NCBI GenBank assembly: GCA_023257625.1 | Contig: JALRBW010000012.1 | Span: 1 to 33,365 of the forward strand | Reading direction: 5' to 3' | DNA: 33,365 nt | From: Flavobacteriaceae bacterium | Lineage (GTDB): Bacteria > Bacteroidota > Bacteroidia > Flavobacteriales > Flavobacteriaceae | Shown: positions 25,558 through 33,151 of the stretch, piece by piece | How positions within the stretch are numbered: the stretch's first letter is position 1 | Layout of the letters: the number at the start of each line of letters is the position of its first letter | Translations under genes and position numbers: made by a program | The notes under the pieces: generated by a model | What the model saw: only the letters and a program-made list of their open reading frames with translations | What the model was told of the DNA's origin: nothing | Database searches by the model: none

Positions 25558-26946
25558 TTAATTTTTCTTAACGATACAATTATCGAATCGATAATAGGGT
25601 TCTTTATTTATTATTTTCTGAACATACAATGCCAATTCACGCATATGGTAATCGCCCCACATAGAAGATTCATTACATGCAATTTTTTGACCTTTAGGCA
25701 CGTGATCCCATCCGTTAGGTTGGTGATAAATACTATGTAGTAGAATCCCTTGATGATGTTTTTCCTCACTTAGGTATGGCGCTGATAATAAAGTATTTAA
25801 AACTGTTAAACCTGCTTGCCAATACCTTTTTGCCTCTTTTGGATTACGTTCTTTTAAAAAGTGGCCTAAACGAAGTAAACCCTGGGCTCCAATGGCAGCT
25901 GCAGAACTGTCAACGGGTTCCCAATCATTATAGGGATCAGCAGGGTGATCGAGGTAATTACCCAGTTGATGTAAATTCGGTGCTCCAGTATCCCAATAGG
26001 GTATGCCACAGCTAGGCGTGTGGGTAATGTAAAAATCACAAGTGGCTTGAGCCGCCTTTAACATTAACGCTATCATTTGTTCTTTTTCTAAAACAGAAGA
26101 AAAAGCAGCTGAAGGAAGCTCATTTAGCACTTCAAGCTCTTCTGAAAAACCCAACATGGCCCATGCCAGACCCCGTGTCCATGTACTAAACCCTGTATAG
26201 CCTTGTTGTGAATTTGGACATCTGAATTGTCCATCGTTAACATTAAATATACTCTCATGTGCTGTCCTTCCCCAAAGATCGTAACGGTCACGTCCTTCAC
26301 CATAGTATACACTGTACTTTGCTGTACTCTTTATGTGATGCAATGCACGATCTAAAAGTGAAATTTTAGCATCGCCTTCTGAATGATAACGATGCCCTAA
26401 AAGGTGACTGACTACTAATATTCTACAAGAACGAATGGTATCTACAAATAAAGAATGAGGACCGTTAAAAGAATAAATATACCCTCCTTGAGTTAATGGC
26501 GTCCACCGTGAAGCTTGAACAGCTCCTGAGATTTTTAAGGCTAACGTATAAAATTGAGACTCCCAATCATTAGCTTGTATTTTACCTTCGATAGAGAGTC
26601 GCAACAGATTTCCATAGGTACTTAAGTTATTGAATCCATGATCATGAACACCATCATGACTTACGTGGGGGGCCATAAAATCAACCGTTTGATTTCTGCC
26701 TAAATTCAGGAAATCCATATCATTTGTAGCATCAAATTGAAGCAATGCTGAACCGAATTGAAAACCGTGTGTCCATTCAGTCCAACCTCGGGTAGAATAC
26801 TTACCATCAACAGTAAACACTGGAGCCCCGTGTTTGAGATCGAATGAAGAAGCTATGTTATTAATTTTTTCGCCAGATAATTCCCAAAAATGTAAAAGCG
26901 ATTGCGATAGACTTTCCGGAGAAAGATTTTCATTGATTAGAATCAT
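25558..26946 (-). CDS. GH88 family unsaturated glucuronyl hydrolase-like protein
   Basis: A 462-aa (alpha/alpha)6-barrel hydrolase of the GH88 type, which removes the 4,5-unsaturated uronic acid left on oligosaccharides by polysaccharide lyases, by hydrating the double bond. Seen: WTEWTHGFQFG (55-65), HDHGFNN (101-107) with Asp102 at the position of the Bacillus UGL Asp88, Asp169 at the second aspartate (FVDTIR), STWTRGLAWAMLGF, the family's helix motif, and EPVDSSAAAIGAQGLLRL. It has no signal peptide, so it acts in the cytoplasm on imported fragments. It is longer and more divergent than standard GH88, so another uronide is possible. First gene of the long operon, 25 bases from the candidate LacI operator. 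Confidence 0.83.
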   Translation of the reverse strand: MILINENLSPESLSQSLLHFWELSGEKINNIASSFDLKHGAPVFTVDGKYSTRGWTEWTHGFQFGSALLQFDATNDMDFLNLGRNQTVDFMAPHVSHDGVHDHGFNNLSTYGNLLRLSIEGKIQANDWESQFYTLALKISGAVQASRWTPLTQGGYIYSFNGPHSLFVDTIRSCRILVVSHLLGHRYHSEGDAKISLLDRALHHIKSTAKYSVYYGEGRDRYDLWGRTAHESIFNVNDGQFRCPNSQQGYTGFSTWTRGLAWAMLGFSEELEVLNELPSAAFSSVLEKEQMIALMLKAAQATCDFYITHTPSCGIPYWDTGAPNLHQLGNYLDHPADPYNDWEPVDSSAAAIGAQGLLRLGHFLKERNPKEAKRYWQAGLTVLNTLLSAPYLSEEKHHQGILLHSIYHQPNGWDHVPKGQKIACNESSMWGDYHMRELALYVQKIINKEPYYRFDNCIVKKN

Positions 26947-26971
26947 GAATTAGGACTTAAATAAAAAATTC

Positions 26972-26984
26972 CGTTAACGTTAAC
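26972..26984. promoter_or_regulatory. Candidate LacI-family operator
   Basis: CGTTAACGTTAAC contains the perfect 12-bp palindrome GTTAACGTTAAC (26973-26984), centred on CG as LacI-family operators usually are. It lies in the 128-base divergent region between GH88 (minus) and rhaM (plus). Twelve of 13 bases recur at 27480-27492. The likely partner is the LacI protein at 32026. Confidence 0.65.
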
Positions 26985-27074
26985 TAAATTATATATTTTT
27001 ATGAAAAGGAAAAGAAAATTGATATAATTATGTACTTTAAATTACAAATAGTTTTAAATCAATTTTTGAAAATT

Positions 27075-27389
27075 ATGATTCGTAATGCTTTTGTTATGCA
27101 ATTGAAAAAAGGATGTGAAGCCGAATATAAAAAACGGCATGATACAATTTGGCCTGAATTAAAATCACTTCTTATTCAAAGTGGAATCAATTCCTATTAC
27201 ATATTTTTAGAGGAAGAAAGCGGAAAACTTTTTGCTTTTCAATCGCTTGTTAACACTAATACAACTGCTTATCTGTCAAATGATCCAATCATGAAAAAAT
27301 GGTGGAAATATATGGCAGATCTAATGGAAACAAATTTAGATAGTTCTCCATTAACCACTCCTCTAGCTGAACTATTCTCTCTTGAATAA
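27075..27389 (+). CDS. rhaM: L-rhamnose mutarotase
   Basis: Interconverts alpha- and beta-L-rhamnose in the cytoplasm, ahead of rhamnose isomerase. The start at 27075 gives 104 aa, the same length as the Escherichia coli enzyme, and MIRNAFVMQL aligns with its N-terminus; an upstream TTG at 27030 would add 15 unconserved residues. Seen: His22 in KKRHDTIWPEL (the catalytic histidine of the family) and the KKWWKYMADLME segment near the C-terminus. No other rhamnose catabolic gene (rhaA, rhaB, rhaD) is in the window. It is divergent from the long operon and separated by 131 bases from the DUF1080 operon. The candidate operator lies 90 bases upstream. Confidence 0.94.
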   Translation: MIRNAFVMQLKKGCEAEYKKRHDTIWPELKSLLIQSGINSYYIFLEEESGKLFAFQSLVNTNTTAYLSNDPIMKKWWKYMADLMETNLDSSPLTTPLAELFSLE

Positions 27390-27448
27390 AAATAATATGA
27401 ATACCTGTAAATTAGATATTGGAACATAAAAAATATTCATTTGCAGAG

Positions 27449-27481
27449 TTGTTGAAAATATAAAAGATTTATTTATATTCG
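27449..27481 (+). promoter_or_regulatory. Candidate Bacteroidota-type promoter of the DUF1080 operon
   Basis: TTGTTG (27449-27454), a 19-base spacer, and TATATTCG (27474-27481), which matches the phylum's -7 consensus TAnnTTTG at all but one position. The -33 TTG element and the 19-base spacing are as expected. Transcription would start near 27488, inside the operator-like palindromes at 27480-27501, so a bound repressor would block it. Confidence 0.45.
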
Positions 27482-27501
27482 TTAACGTTCACGTTTAAAC
27501 G
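27480..27501. promoter_or_regulatory. Candidate double LacI-type operator
   Basis: CGTTAACGTTCAC (27480-27492) repeats the site at 26972 with one mismatch. It runs into a second perfect palindrome, CGTTTAAACG (27492-27501). The element sits directly over the predicted start site of the DUF1080 operon, 20 bases before its start codon. Its placement suggests repression by the LacI-family protein at 32026. Confidence 0.6.
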
Positions 27502-27520
27502 ATAATTAAATTAAAAGACC

Positions 27521-28903
27521 TTGAAAACAAAACAAACACTTTGGAGTTCGCTTGTGTTATTTGTGGTATGTATACCAATCTTTGCACAAGAGGCGCCGTG
27601 GAAAATTCTTTTTGATGGAAAGAATTTTGATCAATTTATACAACTTAATGGAAATGCTACTTACCTCATTGAAGGGGGGGCTATGGTGGGAATTTCAAAA
27701 TTAAAAACCCCTAATAGCTTTTTAGCTACAAAAGAACTATTTACAGATTTTATTATAGAATTCGAAGTTCTAGTTGATAATGGACTCAATTCTGGGGTTC
27801 AATTTAGAAGCAATAGTTTTCCTGAATTTATGGAGGGGCGAGTTCATGGCTATCAATGTGAAATTGAAACCAGTCCTAGAAAATGGGCAGGAGGGATATA
27901 TGACGAAGCACGCAACGGATGGTTATATCCTTTAACAATCAATCCTACTGGTCAAGAAGCTTTTATTACAGGAGAATGGAATCACTATCGAATAGAAGCT
28001 ATTGGTACAACTATTAGAACCTACATTAATGGAATTCAATGTGCAAACCTTGTTGATTCTACAACTGCAAAAGGGTTTATTGCATTTCAAGTTCATGCTA
28101 TTGGAAATGCTGAAGATGAAGGAAAAAAAGTACGGTGGAAGAACATTAGAATTTTAACTGAAGAACTAGATAAATATCGTAATCCAAATTATGATTACGC
28201 TCCTGAGGTAAGTAATTTAGAAAATACCCTTACCCCAAATGAGATTCGAAAAGGATGGCGATTACTTTGGGATGGAAAATCAACCCAAGGTTGGAGGAGT
28301 GCTAAATCATCCGAATTTCCAAAAAAGGGGTGGGAAATAAAAGATGGAGTATTGAGCGTTTTGGCATCTGATGGAGGTGAATCGTCTAATGGTGGAGATA
28401 TTGTTACTCTAGAAGAATTTTCAAATTTTGAATTGAGTGTTGACTTTAAAATGAGTGAAGGGGCCAATTCAGGTATTAAGTATTTTGTAGATACTGAATT
28501 AAATAAAGGCACAGGGTCTGCTATTGGACTGGAATTTCAAATTTTAGATGACCGTAAACATCCCGATGCCAAAATGGGTAAAAACGGAAATCGAACAGTA
28601 GGCTCATTATATGATTTAATTCGTGCAGAAAACCTTACAACTGGTGGAAGGGGTAAAAACTTTAAAGGAATAGATGTTTGGAATAATGCACGCATTGTTG
28701 TTAAAAATGGTACTGTTGAACATTGGTTAAATCATGTAAAGGTGGTCTCATTTGACCGTTTTAGCCAAACCTTTAAAGCCTTAGTTGAAAAAAGTAAATA
28801 TGAACAATGGGAACAATTTGGACGGCAGCCCTCAGGGCTTATCTTACTTCAAGATCATGGAAATAATGTTTCCTTTAAAAATATAAAAATTAGAGAATTT
28901 TAA
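27521..28903 (+). CDS. Exported double DUF1080 (3-keto-disaccharide hydrolase-like) protein
   Basis: A 460-aa periplasmic or surface protein with two concanavalin-like beta-sandwich domains of PF06439 (DUF1080). Domain 1 covers about 25-212 (WKILFDGKNFDQF ... VRWKNIRIL) and domain 2 about 240-460 (GWRLLWDGKSTQGWRS ... VSFKNIKIREF). The start codon is TTG: it begins the signal peptide MKTKQTLWSSLVLFVVCIPIFAQ, and an in-frame stop (TAA at 27512) lies just upstream. The family is annotated as 3-keto-disaccharide hydrolase, and members are reported to cleave 3-keto-glycosides by elimination. That activity is inferred here. First gene of an operon with a Tat oxidoreductase, a DUF6807 lipoprotein and a second DUF1080 protein. 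Confidence 0.92.
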   Translation: MKTKQTLWSSLVLFVVCIPIFAQEAPWKILFDGKNFDQFIQLNGNATYLIEGGAMVGISKLKTPNSFLATKELFTDFIIEFEVLVDNGLNSGVQFRSNSFPEFMEGRVHGYQCEIETSPRKWAGGIYDEARNGWLYPLTINPTGQEAFITGEWNHYRIEAIGTTIRTYINGIQCANLVDSTTAKGFIAFQVHAIGNAEDEGKKVRWKNIRILTEELDKYRNPNYDYAPEVSNLENTLTPNEIRKGWRLLWDGKSTQGWRSAKSSEFPKKGWEIKDGVLSVLASDGGESSNGGDIVTLEEFSNFELSVDFKMSEGANSGIKYFVDTELNKGTGSAIGLEFQILDDRKHPDAKMGKNGNRTVGSLYDLIRAENLTTGGRGKNFKGIDVWNNARIVVKNGTVEHWLNHVKVVSFDRFSQTFKALVEKSKYEQWEQFGRQPSGLILLQDHGNNVSFKNIKIREF

Positions 28904-28923
28904 ACTTTGTAATTATTTTGAAA

Positions 28924-30285
28924 ATGGACAAAACAAGAAGAAATTTTATTAAAAAAACCTCCCTAGTTACGGGTGGATTAACCTTTGGGATAGCCTCGGG
29001 TTTGTCGGCAAAAAGCTACCGAAAAATACTTGGTTCTAATGATCGAGTAAGAGTTGGAATTGTTGGATTTTCTAACCGTGCTAAAGGTGCTCTTATTCCT
29101 GCGTTTGTAGGACATCAGAAGAAAATGAATTTTGAAATCGTTGGGGTATCAGATATCTGGAACCGTAGACGAGATGAAGGTTCAGCTTACATTAAAGAGA
29201 AAGCTGGAAATAATGTTACAACTTGGCGAAATAATGAGGAGATGTATGATGATAATAAAATCGATGCAGTTATCATTTCAACTGCTGACTTTCAACATGC
29301 ACTTCATACCGTTCAAGCTGCAAATGCAAAAAAAGACGCTTATGTTGAAAAGCCATTTGCAGAAACTATGGAAGATGCTCGTTTAGGTCGTAAGGCAGTT
29401 GAAGAATCAGGAATTATTTTTCAAATAGGGTCGCAACGTCGTAGTGGCGCAAATTATCATGCCGCCAATAAATTTATCAAATCAGGACAATTTGGTGATA
29501 TTGTAATGGTAGAAATGTCCTGGAATGTAAACCAACCGGGACGTTGGAGGTTACCTAAACTTACAAGTGAAATTAAGGAATCTGATACAGATTGGAAACG
29601 CTATTTAATGAATCGACCTTATGAGCCTTGGGATCCCCGTAAATATTTAGAGTATCGTCTCTTTTGGCCTTACTCATCAGGGATTCCAGGTCAATGGATG
29701 TCACATCAAATTGATACCGTTCATTGGTTTTCAGGATTAAATCATCCAAGAAGTGTAGCTGCCAATGGAGGTATCTACCTATGGAAAGATGGTAGAAAGA
29801 ATTTTGATACTATGACATCTGTTTTTGAATATGGTCCTTCAGATGATTTGGAAAAAGGATTTCAGGTAGTGTATTCCTCTCGTTTTACAAACTCTGCAGG
29901 AGGAACAAAGGAAATATATTATTCTAATGGTGGCGAATTAAATCTTGATACCAATAAAGTTACTTCTAATGGAGGGCTTTCTGCTGGACAGGCTAGACAA
30001 ATGGGTATGAATTCAAATTTATTGAATGATTATGATCTAAGTGAAAGTGACGTTAAGGTCGTAACCTCAGCTGATACTGGAGCAGATAATATGACATCCA
30101 TGCATATGTTGAATTGGATGGAATGCGTTAGAAGTAGAGCAAAAACAAATGGGCCCATTGAAGCTGGTTATAATCATTCTATTGCTAATATAATGACTAC
30201 TGCAGCTTTACGAACAGGACTTAAAGCTACTTTCGATGAGCAAAATCAAGAGGTCCTTGCAGGAGGTAAAGTATTTCAATATTAA
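28924..30285 (+). CDS. Tat-exported Gfo/Idh/MocA family oxidoreductase
   Basis: NAD(P)-dependent oxidoreductase, 453 aa from the ATG at 28924; an in-frame TTG at 28918 would add two residues. Seen: twin-arginine leader TRRNFIKK (4-11), Rossmann loop GIVGFSNRAKG (45-55), STADFQHA (119-126) and EKPFAETM (142-149), then the C-terminal domain with WMSHQIDTVHWFSG, carrying the histidine typical of the family. It is 20 bases after the double DUF1080 gene. Oxidising a glycoside hydroxyl to a ketone next to DUF1080 proteins is the arrangement expected for the 3-keto-glycoside route. The direction and substrate are inferred. Confidence 0.92.
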   Translation: MDKTRRNFIKKTSLVTGGLTFGIASGLSAKSYRKILGSNDRVRVGIVGFSNRAKGALIPAFVGHQKKMNFEIVGVSDIWNRRRDEGSAYIKEKAGNNVTTWRNNEEMYDDNKIDAVIISTADFQHALHTVQAANAKKDAYVEKPFAETMEDARLGRKAVEESGIIFQIGSQRRSGANYHAANKFIKSGQFGDIVMVEMSWNVNQPGRWRLPKLTSEIKESDTDWKRYLMNRPYEPWDPRKYLEYRLFWPYSSGIPGQWMSHQIDTVHWFSGLNHPRSVAANGGIYLWKDGRKNFDTMTSVFEYGPSDDLEKGFQVVYSSRFTNSAGGTKEIYYSNGGELNLDTNKVTSNGGLSAGQARQMGMNSNLLNDYDLSESDVKVVTSADTGADNMTSMHMLNWMECVRSRAKTNGPIEAGYNHSIANIMTTAALRTGLKATFDEQNQEVLAGGKVFQY

Positions 30286-30303
30286 ATTTTATTAAAGTTA
30301 ATT

Positions 30304-31350
30304 ATGAGAAAAATTGTTGGACTCATTTTCATATCTACATTTCTAATAAGTTGTCAAAATCAAACTTCTAAAAAAGAAAGTAATTCAGATAATGTAATGT
30401 CAGAAACTGTAATTCAAATAGTCCCTGATGATGAAAATCAAAAAGTAGATATAGTAATTGATGGATCACTTTTTACGAGTTACCTCTACACAGATGCCTA
30501 CTACAAACCCGTACTCTATCCTCTAATAACAGCTAATGGCAAAACACTAACGCGAGGTTTTCCTGTTTCGCCAAAAGGGGGTGAAAGGGTAGATCATCCA
30601 CACCATGTAGGGTATTGGTTAAATTATGGCGATGTGAATGGTTTGGATTTTTGGAATCATTCTGATGCTATCCCGTTGGATAAAAAAGAAGGTTATGGTA
30701 CTGTTTTTCACAGCGCATACAGTATCGGTAATGATCAAAAATCGCTTTTAGTAAAAACCGAATGGAAAGCTCCTTCTGGGGAAATTTTACTTGAAGAAAA
30801 TACTGTTTTTGAATTTTCTGTTCAAGGAGCTAATCGAATTATAGATAGAACCACTACTCTGCTTGCAAAAACTGAGATTTCTTTAAAAGACAATAAAGAA
30901 GGTTTTGTCGCAATTCGCGTAACACGTGCTTTAGAACACCCTAGCAATAAACCAGAAGTATTTACAGATGCCAATGGTATTCCAAGTGAGGTTAAAGTTT
31001 TAAATAACGATGGCGTAACAGGAAATTATTTAAGCGCTAATGGTCTAACAGGAGAGGAAGTTTGGGGTACAAGAGCTCCATGGGTTGCACTTAATGGAAG
31101 GGTAGAAGATCAAGCTGTAGCAATAACCATTATAGATCACCCAGAAAATTTAGGGTACCCTACCTATTGGCATGCTAGAGGCTATGGCCTTTTTGCTGCG
31201 AATCCTTTAGGTCAAGAAGTATTTTCCGAAGGTGCTGAAGTGCTTAATGCCTCAATTTCCACTGGAGAATCATTAACTTTTAAATACCGAATAGTAATTA
31301 GCGATCAAAATATGGATGCTACAACTATTGCTCCATTTGAAAAGTTTTAA
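30304..31350 (+). CDS. DUF6807 (PmoA-like) family lipoprotein
   Basis: A 348-aa lipoprotein (MRKIVGLIFISTFLISC, Cys17) of the DUF6807 family. Seen: the histidine-rich HPHHVGYWLNYGDVNGLDFWNH, RTTTLLAKT, GFVAIRVTRALEH, EEVWGTRAPWVALNG and IIDHPENLGYPTYWHARGYGLFAANPLG, all typical of the family, forming a beta-sandwich resembling sugar-mutarotase folds. Database names such as 'methane oxygenase PmoA' are misleading; it has nothing of the methane monooxygenase subunit. Function unknown. It is 18 bases after the oxidoreductase gene and 10 before the second DUF1080 gene, so it should work with them at the outer membrane. The conserved histidines suggest a metal or sugar site. Confidence 0.85.
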   Translation: MRKIVGLIFISTFLISCQNQTSKKESNSDNVMSETVIQIVPDDENQKVDIVIDGSLFTSYLYTDAYYKPVLYPLITANGKTLTRGFPVSPKGGERVDHPHHVGYWLNYGDVNGLDFWNHSDAIPLDKKEGYGTVFHSAYSIGNDQKSLLVKTEWKAPSGEILLEENTVFEFSVQGANRIIDRTTTLLAKTEISLKDNKEGFVAIRVTRALEHPSNKPEVFTDANGIPSEVKVLNNDGVTGNYLSANGLTGEEVWGTRAPWVALNGRVEDQAVAITIIDHPENLGYPTYWHARGYGLFAANPLGQEVFSEGAEVLNASISTGESLTFKYRIVISDQNMDATTIAPFEKF

Positions 31351-31360
31351 AATTTATTAA

Positions 31361-31969
31361 ATGAAAAAAACACATGTAATCTTATTCCTGTTCACCATTG
31401 TAATGGGATTTAGCCAAGAACAGTTCTCAAACAAACATCTTATTTTTTCAGGTGAAAATTTTAAAAATTGGACGGTTCCTGAAAATAACATCTGGTGGTC
31501 TATTTCTAATAATGGAGAATTGGAAGCCAAAAGTGATCCTAACGAAACGGGATCTACTTTATGGAGCTCAGAATCATATTCAGACTTTGTTATGCGTTTA
31601 GAATTTAAAATGGGAGAAGGAGTTGTAGATTCTGGTGTCTTTATTCGTGGAGAAAATCCTCAAAATCCTCAGATTCAAATTGGAATTTCAGGTTCTTTGA
31701 AAAGAGACATGACTGCTTCACCTTATGTGCCCGGTCAAGGGTATCCTGTAGAAGCATTAAAAAATCATACAAATGTCCTAAAACCTAACGATTGGAATAC
31801 AATGGAAATTAAAGCGGTTAAAAATCTTTATGAAGTTTGGTTAAATGGTGTAGCCGTTTTGAATTACTCCCTAGAAAATGCTAATTTAAAAGGGCCTGTT
31901 GGACTTCAATTACATCCAGGCAGGAAAATGGATATTAAGTTTAAAAATATTTATCTAAAACGTCTATAA
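31361..31969 (+). CDS. Exported single-domain DUF1080 protein
   Basis: A 202-aa secreted protein with one PF06439 domain. Seen: signal peptide MKKTHVILFLFTIVMGFSQ, then HLIFSGENFKNWTVPENNIWWS, NGELEAKSD, GVVDSGVFIRGENPQIQIGIS-like segments (spread over about 85-115), NDWNTMEIKAV, YEVWLNGVAVLNY and GPVGLQLHPGRKMDIKFKNIYL, which cover the complete domain. Same proposed role as the double protein at 27521: eliminative cleavage of a 3-keto-glycoside, or binding. Last gene of the four-gene operon before LacI, with 56 bases between them. Confidence 0.9.
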   Translation: MKKTHVILFLFTIVMGFSQEQFSNKHLIFSGENFKNWTVPENNIWWSISNNGELEAKSDPNETGSTLWSSESYSDFVMRLEFKMGEGVVDSGVFIRGENPQNPQIQIGISGSLKRDMTASPYVPGQGYPVEALKNHTNVLKPNDWNTMEIKAVKNLYEVWLNGVAVLNYSLENANLKGPVGLQLHPGRKMDIKFKNIYLKRL

Positions 31970-31992
31970 TTAAGCAAATACACCATTTCCAT

Positions 31993-32018
31993 ATTCAAAA
32001 TAGAAAACTATTTTGAAT
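31993..32018. repeat. Perfect 11-bp inverted repeat just before lacI-type gene
   Basis: ATTCAAAATAG, loop AAAA, then CTATTTTGAAT, followed by TTTT. It ends 8 bases before the ATG of the LacI-family gene. It could be a weak terminator of the DUF1080 operon, an autoregulatory operator, or an RNA hairpin over the ribosome site. The stem has only two G-C pairs per arm. Confidence 0.55.
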
Positions 32019-32025
32019 TTTTAAA

Positions 32026-33078
32026 ATGAATAAATCGGTAGGCATTAAAGAAATAGCTGAACTGGCTGGAGTTTCTATAGGCACAGTAGATCGTGTATTG
32101 CATAATAGACCAGGAGTTTCAAAAAAAACTTCGCTTTTAATTCATGATGTAATTAAAAAAACTGGATATAAAAAAAATAATGCAGCTAGTAGGTTAAAAT
32201 TAGCGCAATACAATAAAATAAAAATTGCTGTTCTTTTGCCAATAGAATCATTACTTAAAGAGCACTATTGGTTTTTACCATTAAAAGGAATACAAACTGC
32301 TGTTCAGGAGTTGGTTGATTATGGTGTTAATTATACTTTATTAACTTTTAAAATGTCAGATGCTCAATCGTTTGAAAATCAAGTTCAAACCATAACTCAA
32401 TCCGATTTTAATGCAATTATAACAGTACCTTACTTCTACAACGAGAGTAGAACTTTGCTTCAAGAAGCAAAGAAAATTAAAATACCAGTTGTTTTTATTG
32501 ATACGCATCAAGAATTTAATGAAGATAATTATTCGATTTTTCAAGATTCACATAAAAGCGGTACAGTTGCAGCTAGAATTTTACACCGTATTATTGGTGA
32601 TAAAGGAAACTATCTTGTTATCAATTTAAACAATAAGAATACCGAAGTTCAAGATAACATGAAAAAAAGAGAGGAAGGATTTCGGTCATACTTTTTAAAT
32701 AATAAAAAATCAATATTATCAAAAATTGAAACCTTAAGCACAAATGTCAAAAATTTAAATGTTTTTAATTTAAAGCTTCAGGACCTTTTAAAATCAAATG
32801 AAAACCTTGGAATTTTTGTGACAAATTCAAGAGCCTATTTACTTCCACCTTTACTGTCTAGCGAACAATTTAAAAATGTAACTCTGGTGGGGTATGACCT
32901 CAATGAGCGAAATCTCAATCTTTTAAAAGAAGATAAAATCCATTTTTTGTTACATCAGCAGCCTGAAAATCAAGGATATAATGCTGCTAAAGGATTGTTT
33001 AAATTACTCACTGAAAATGAAGATAACTCACTTCACTTAACCATACCAGTAGAAATTTTTATAAAAGAAAATTTATAA
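32026..33078 (+). CDS. LacI-family transcriptional regulator
   Basis: A 350-aa DNA-binding regulator. Seen: N-terminal LacI helix-turn-helix IKEIAELAGVSIGTVDRVLHNRPGVS (in pieces over residues 7-32) with the TVDRVL form, hinge region SRLKLA (55-60), then a periplasmic-binding-protein-like effector domain (about 65-350, Periplas_BP_4 type) with IKIAVLLPIE and FVTNSRAYLLPP. Cytoplasmic. Likely controls the GH88 operon, rhaM and the DUF1080 operon through the CGTTAACGTT sites at 26972 and 27480. The effector is probably a sugar or sugar acid from the pathway. It lies at the end of the plus-strand group and is followed by a strong terminator. Confidence 0.93.
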   Translation: MNKSVGIKEIAELAGVSIGTVDRVLHNRPGVSKKTSLLIHDVIKKTGYKKNNAASRLKLAQYNKIKIAVLLPIESLLKEHYWFLPLKGIQTAVQELVDYGVNYTLLTFKMSDAQSFENQVQTITQSDFNAIITVPYFYNESRTLLQEAKKIKIPVVFIDTHQEFNEDNYSIFQDSHKSGTVAARILHRIIGDKGNYLVINLNNKNTEVQDNMKKREEGFRSYFLNNKKSILSKIETLSTNVKNLNVFNLKLQDLLKSNENLGIFVTNSRAYLLPPLLSSEQFKNVTLVGYDLNERNLNLLKEDKIHFLLHQQPENQGYNAAKGLFKLLTENEDNSLHLTIPVEIFIKENL

Positions 33079-33102
33079 ATAGTTAAAATAAAAGAAATAA
33101 AA

Positions 33103-33130
33103 AAAGACCGCCAAGGCGGTCTTTCTTTTT
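33103..33130. terminator. Strong bidirectional intrinsic terminator
   Basis: AAAGACCGCC (33103-33112), loop AA, GGCGGTCTTT (33115-33124), then CTTTTTT. There is an A-run before the stem as well, so it should work for both the LacI gene (plus) and the SusD gene (minus), which converge here. The stem has seven G-C pairs, conspicuous in this AT-rich region. Confidence 0.92.
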
Positions 33131-33151
33131 TCAAAATATAAAAATAAGTTT

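Larger units (their letters stand above)
12119..26946 (-). other. Twelve-gene catabolic operon (GH88 to UxuA)
   Basis: Twelve minus-strand genes run without a break. Several neighbours overlap by 4 bases as ATGA (SSS/GH106 at 21120, GH106/esterase at 18379, esterase/reductase at 16334). Others are separated by 1 to 13 bases, and the largest gaps are 34 and 45 bases. No terminator-like hairpin is visible inside. The spacing indicates a single transcript started upstream of 26946, next to the candidate LacI operator. Confidence 0.75.

Noticed and set aside
27030-27074. Longer start for rhaM
   Set aside because: The start at 27075 gives exactly the 104-aa family length with the catalytic histidine at position 22; the extension is not family-like.
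27390-27448. Hairpin or terminator after rhaM
   Set aside because: ATGAATA and TATTCAT segments pair over only 7 bases with a gap of about 40; too weak in AT-rich sequence.
30304-31350. Methane/ammonia monooxygenase subunit PmoA
   Set aside because: No transmembrane helices or copper-site pattern of that enzyme; it is a soluble beta-rich lipoprotein of the DUF6807 family.
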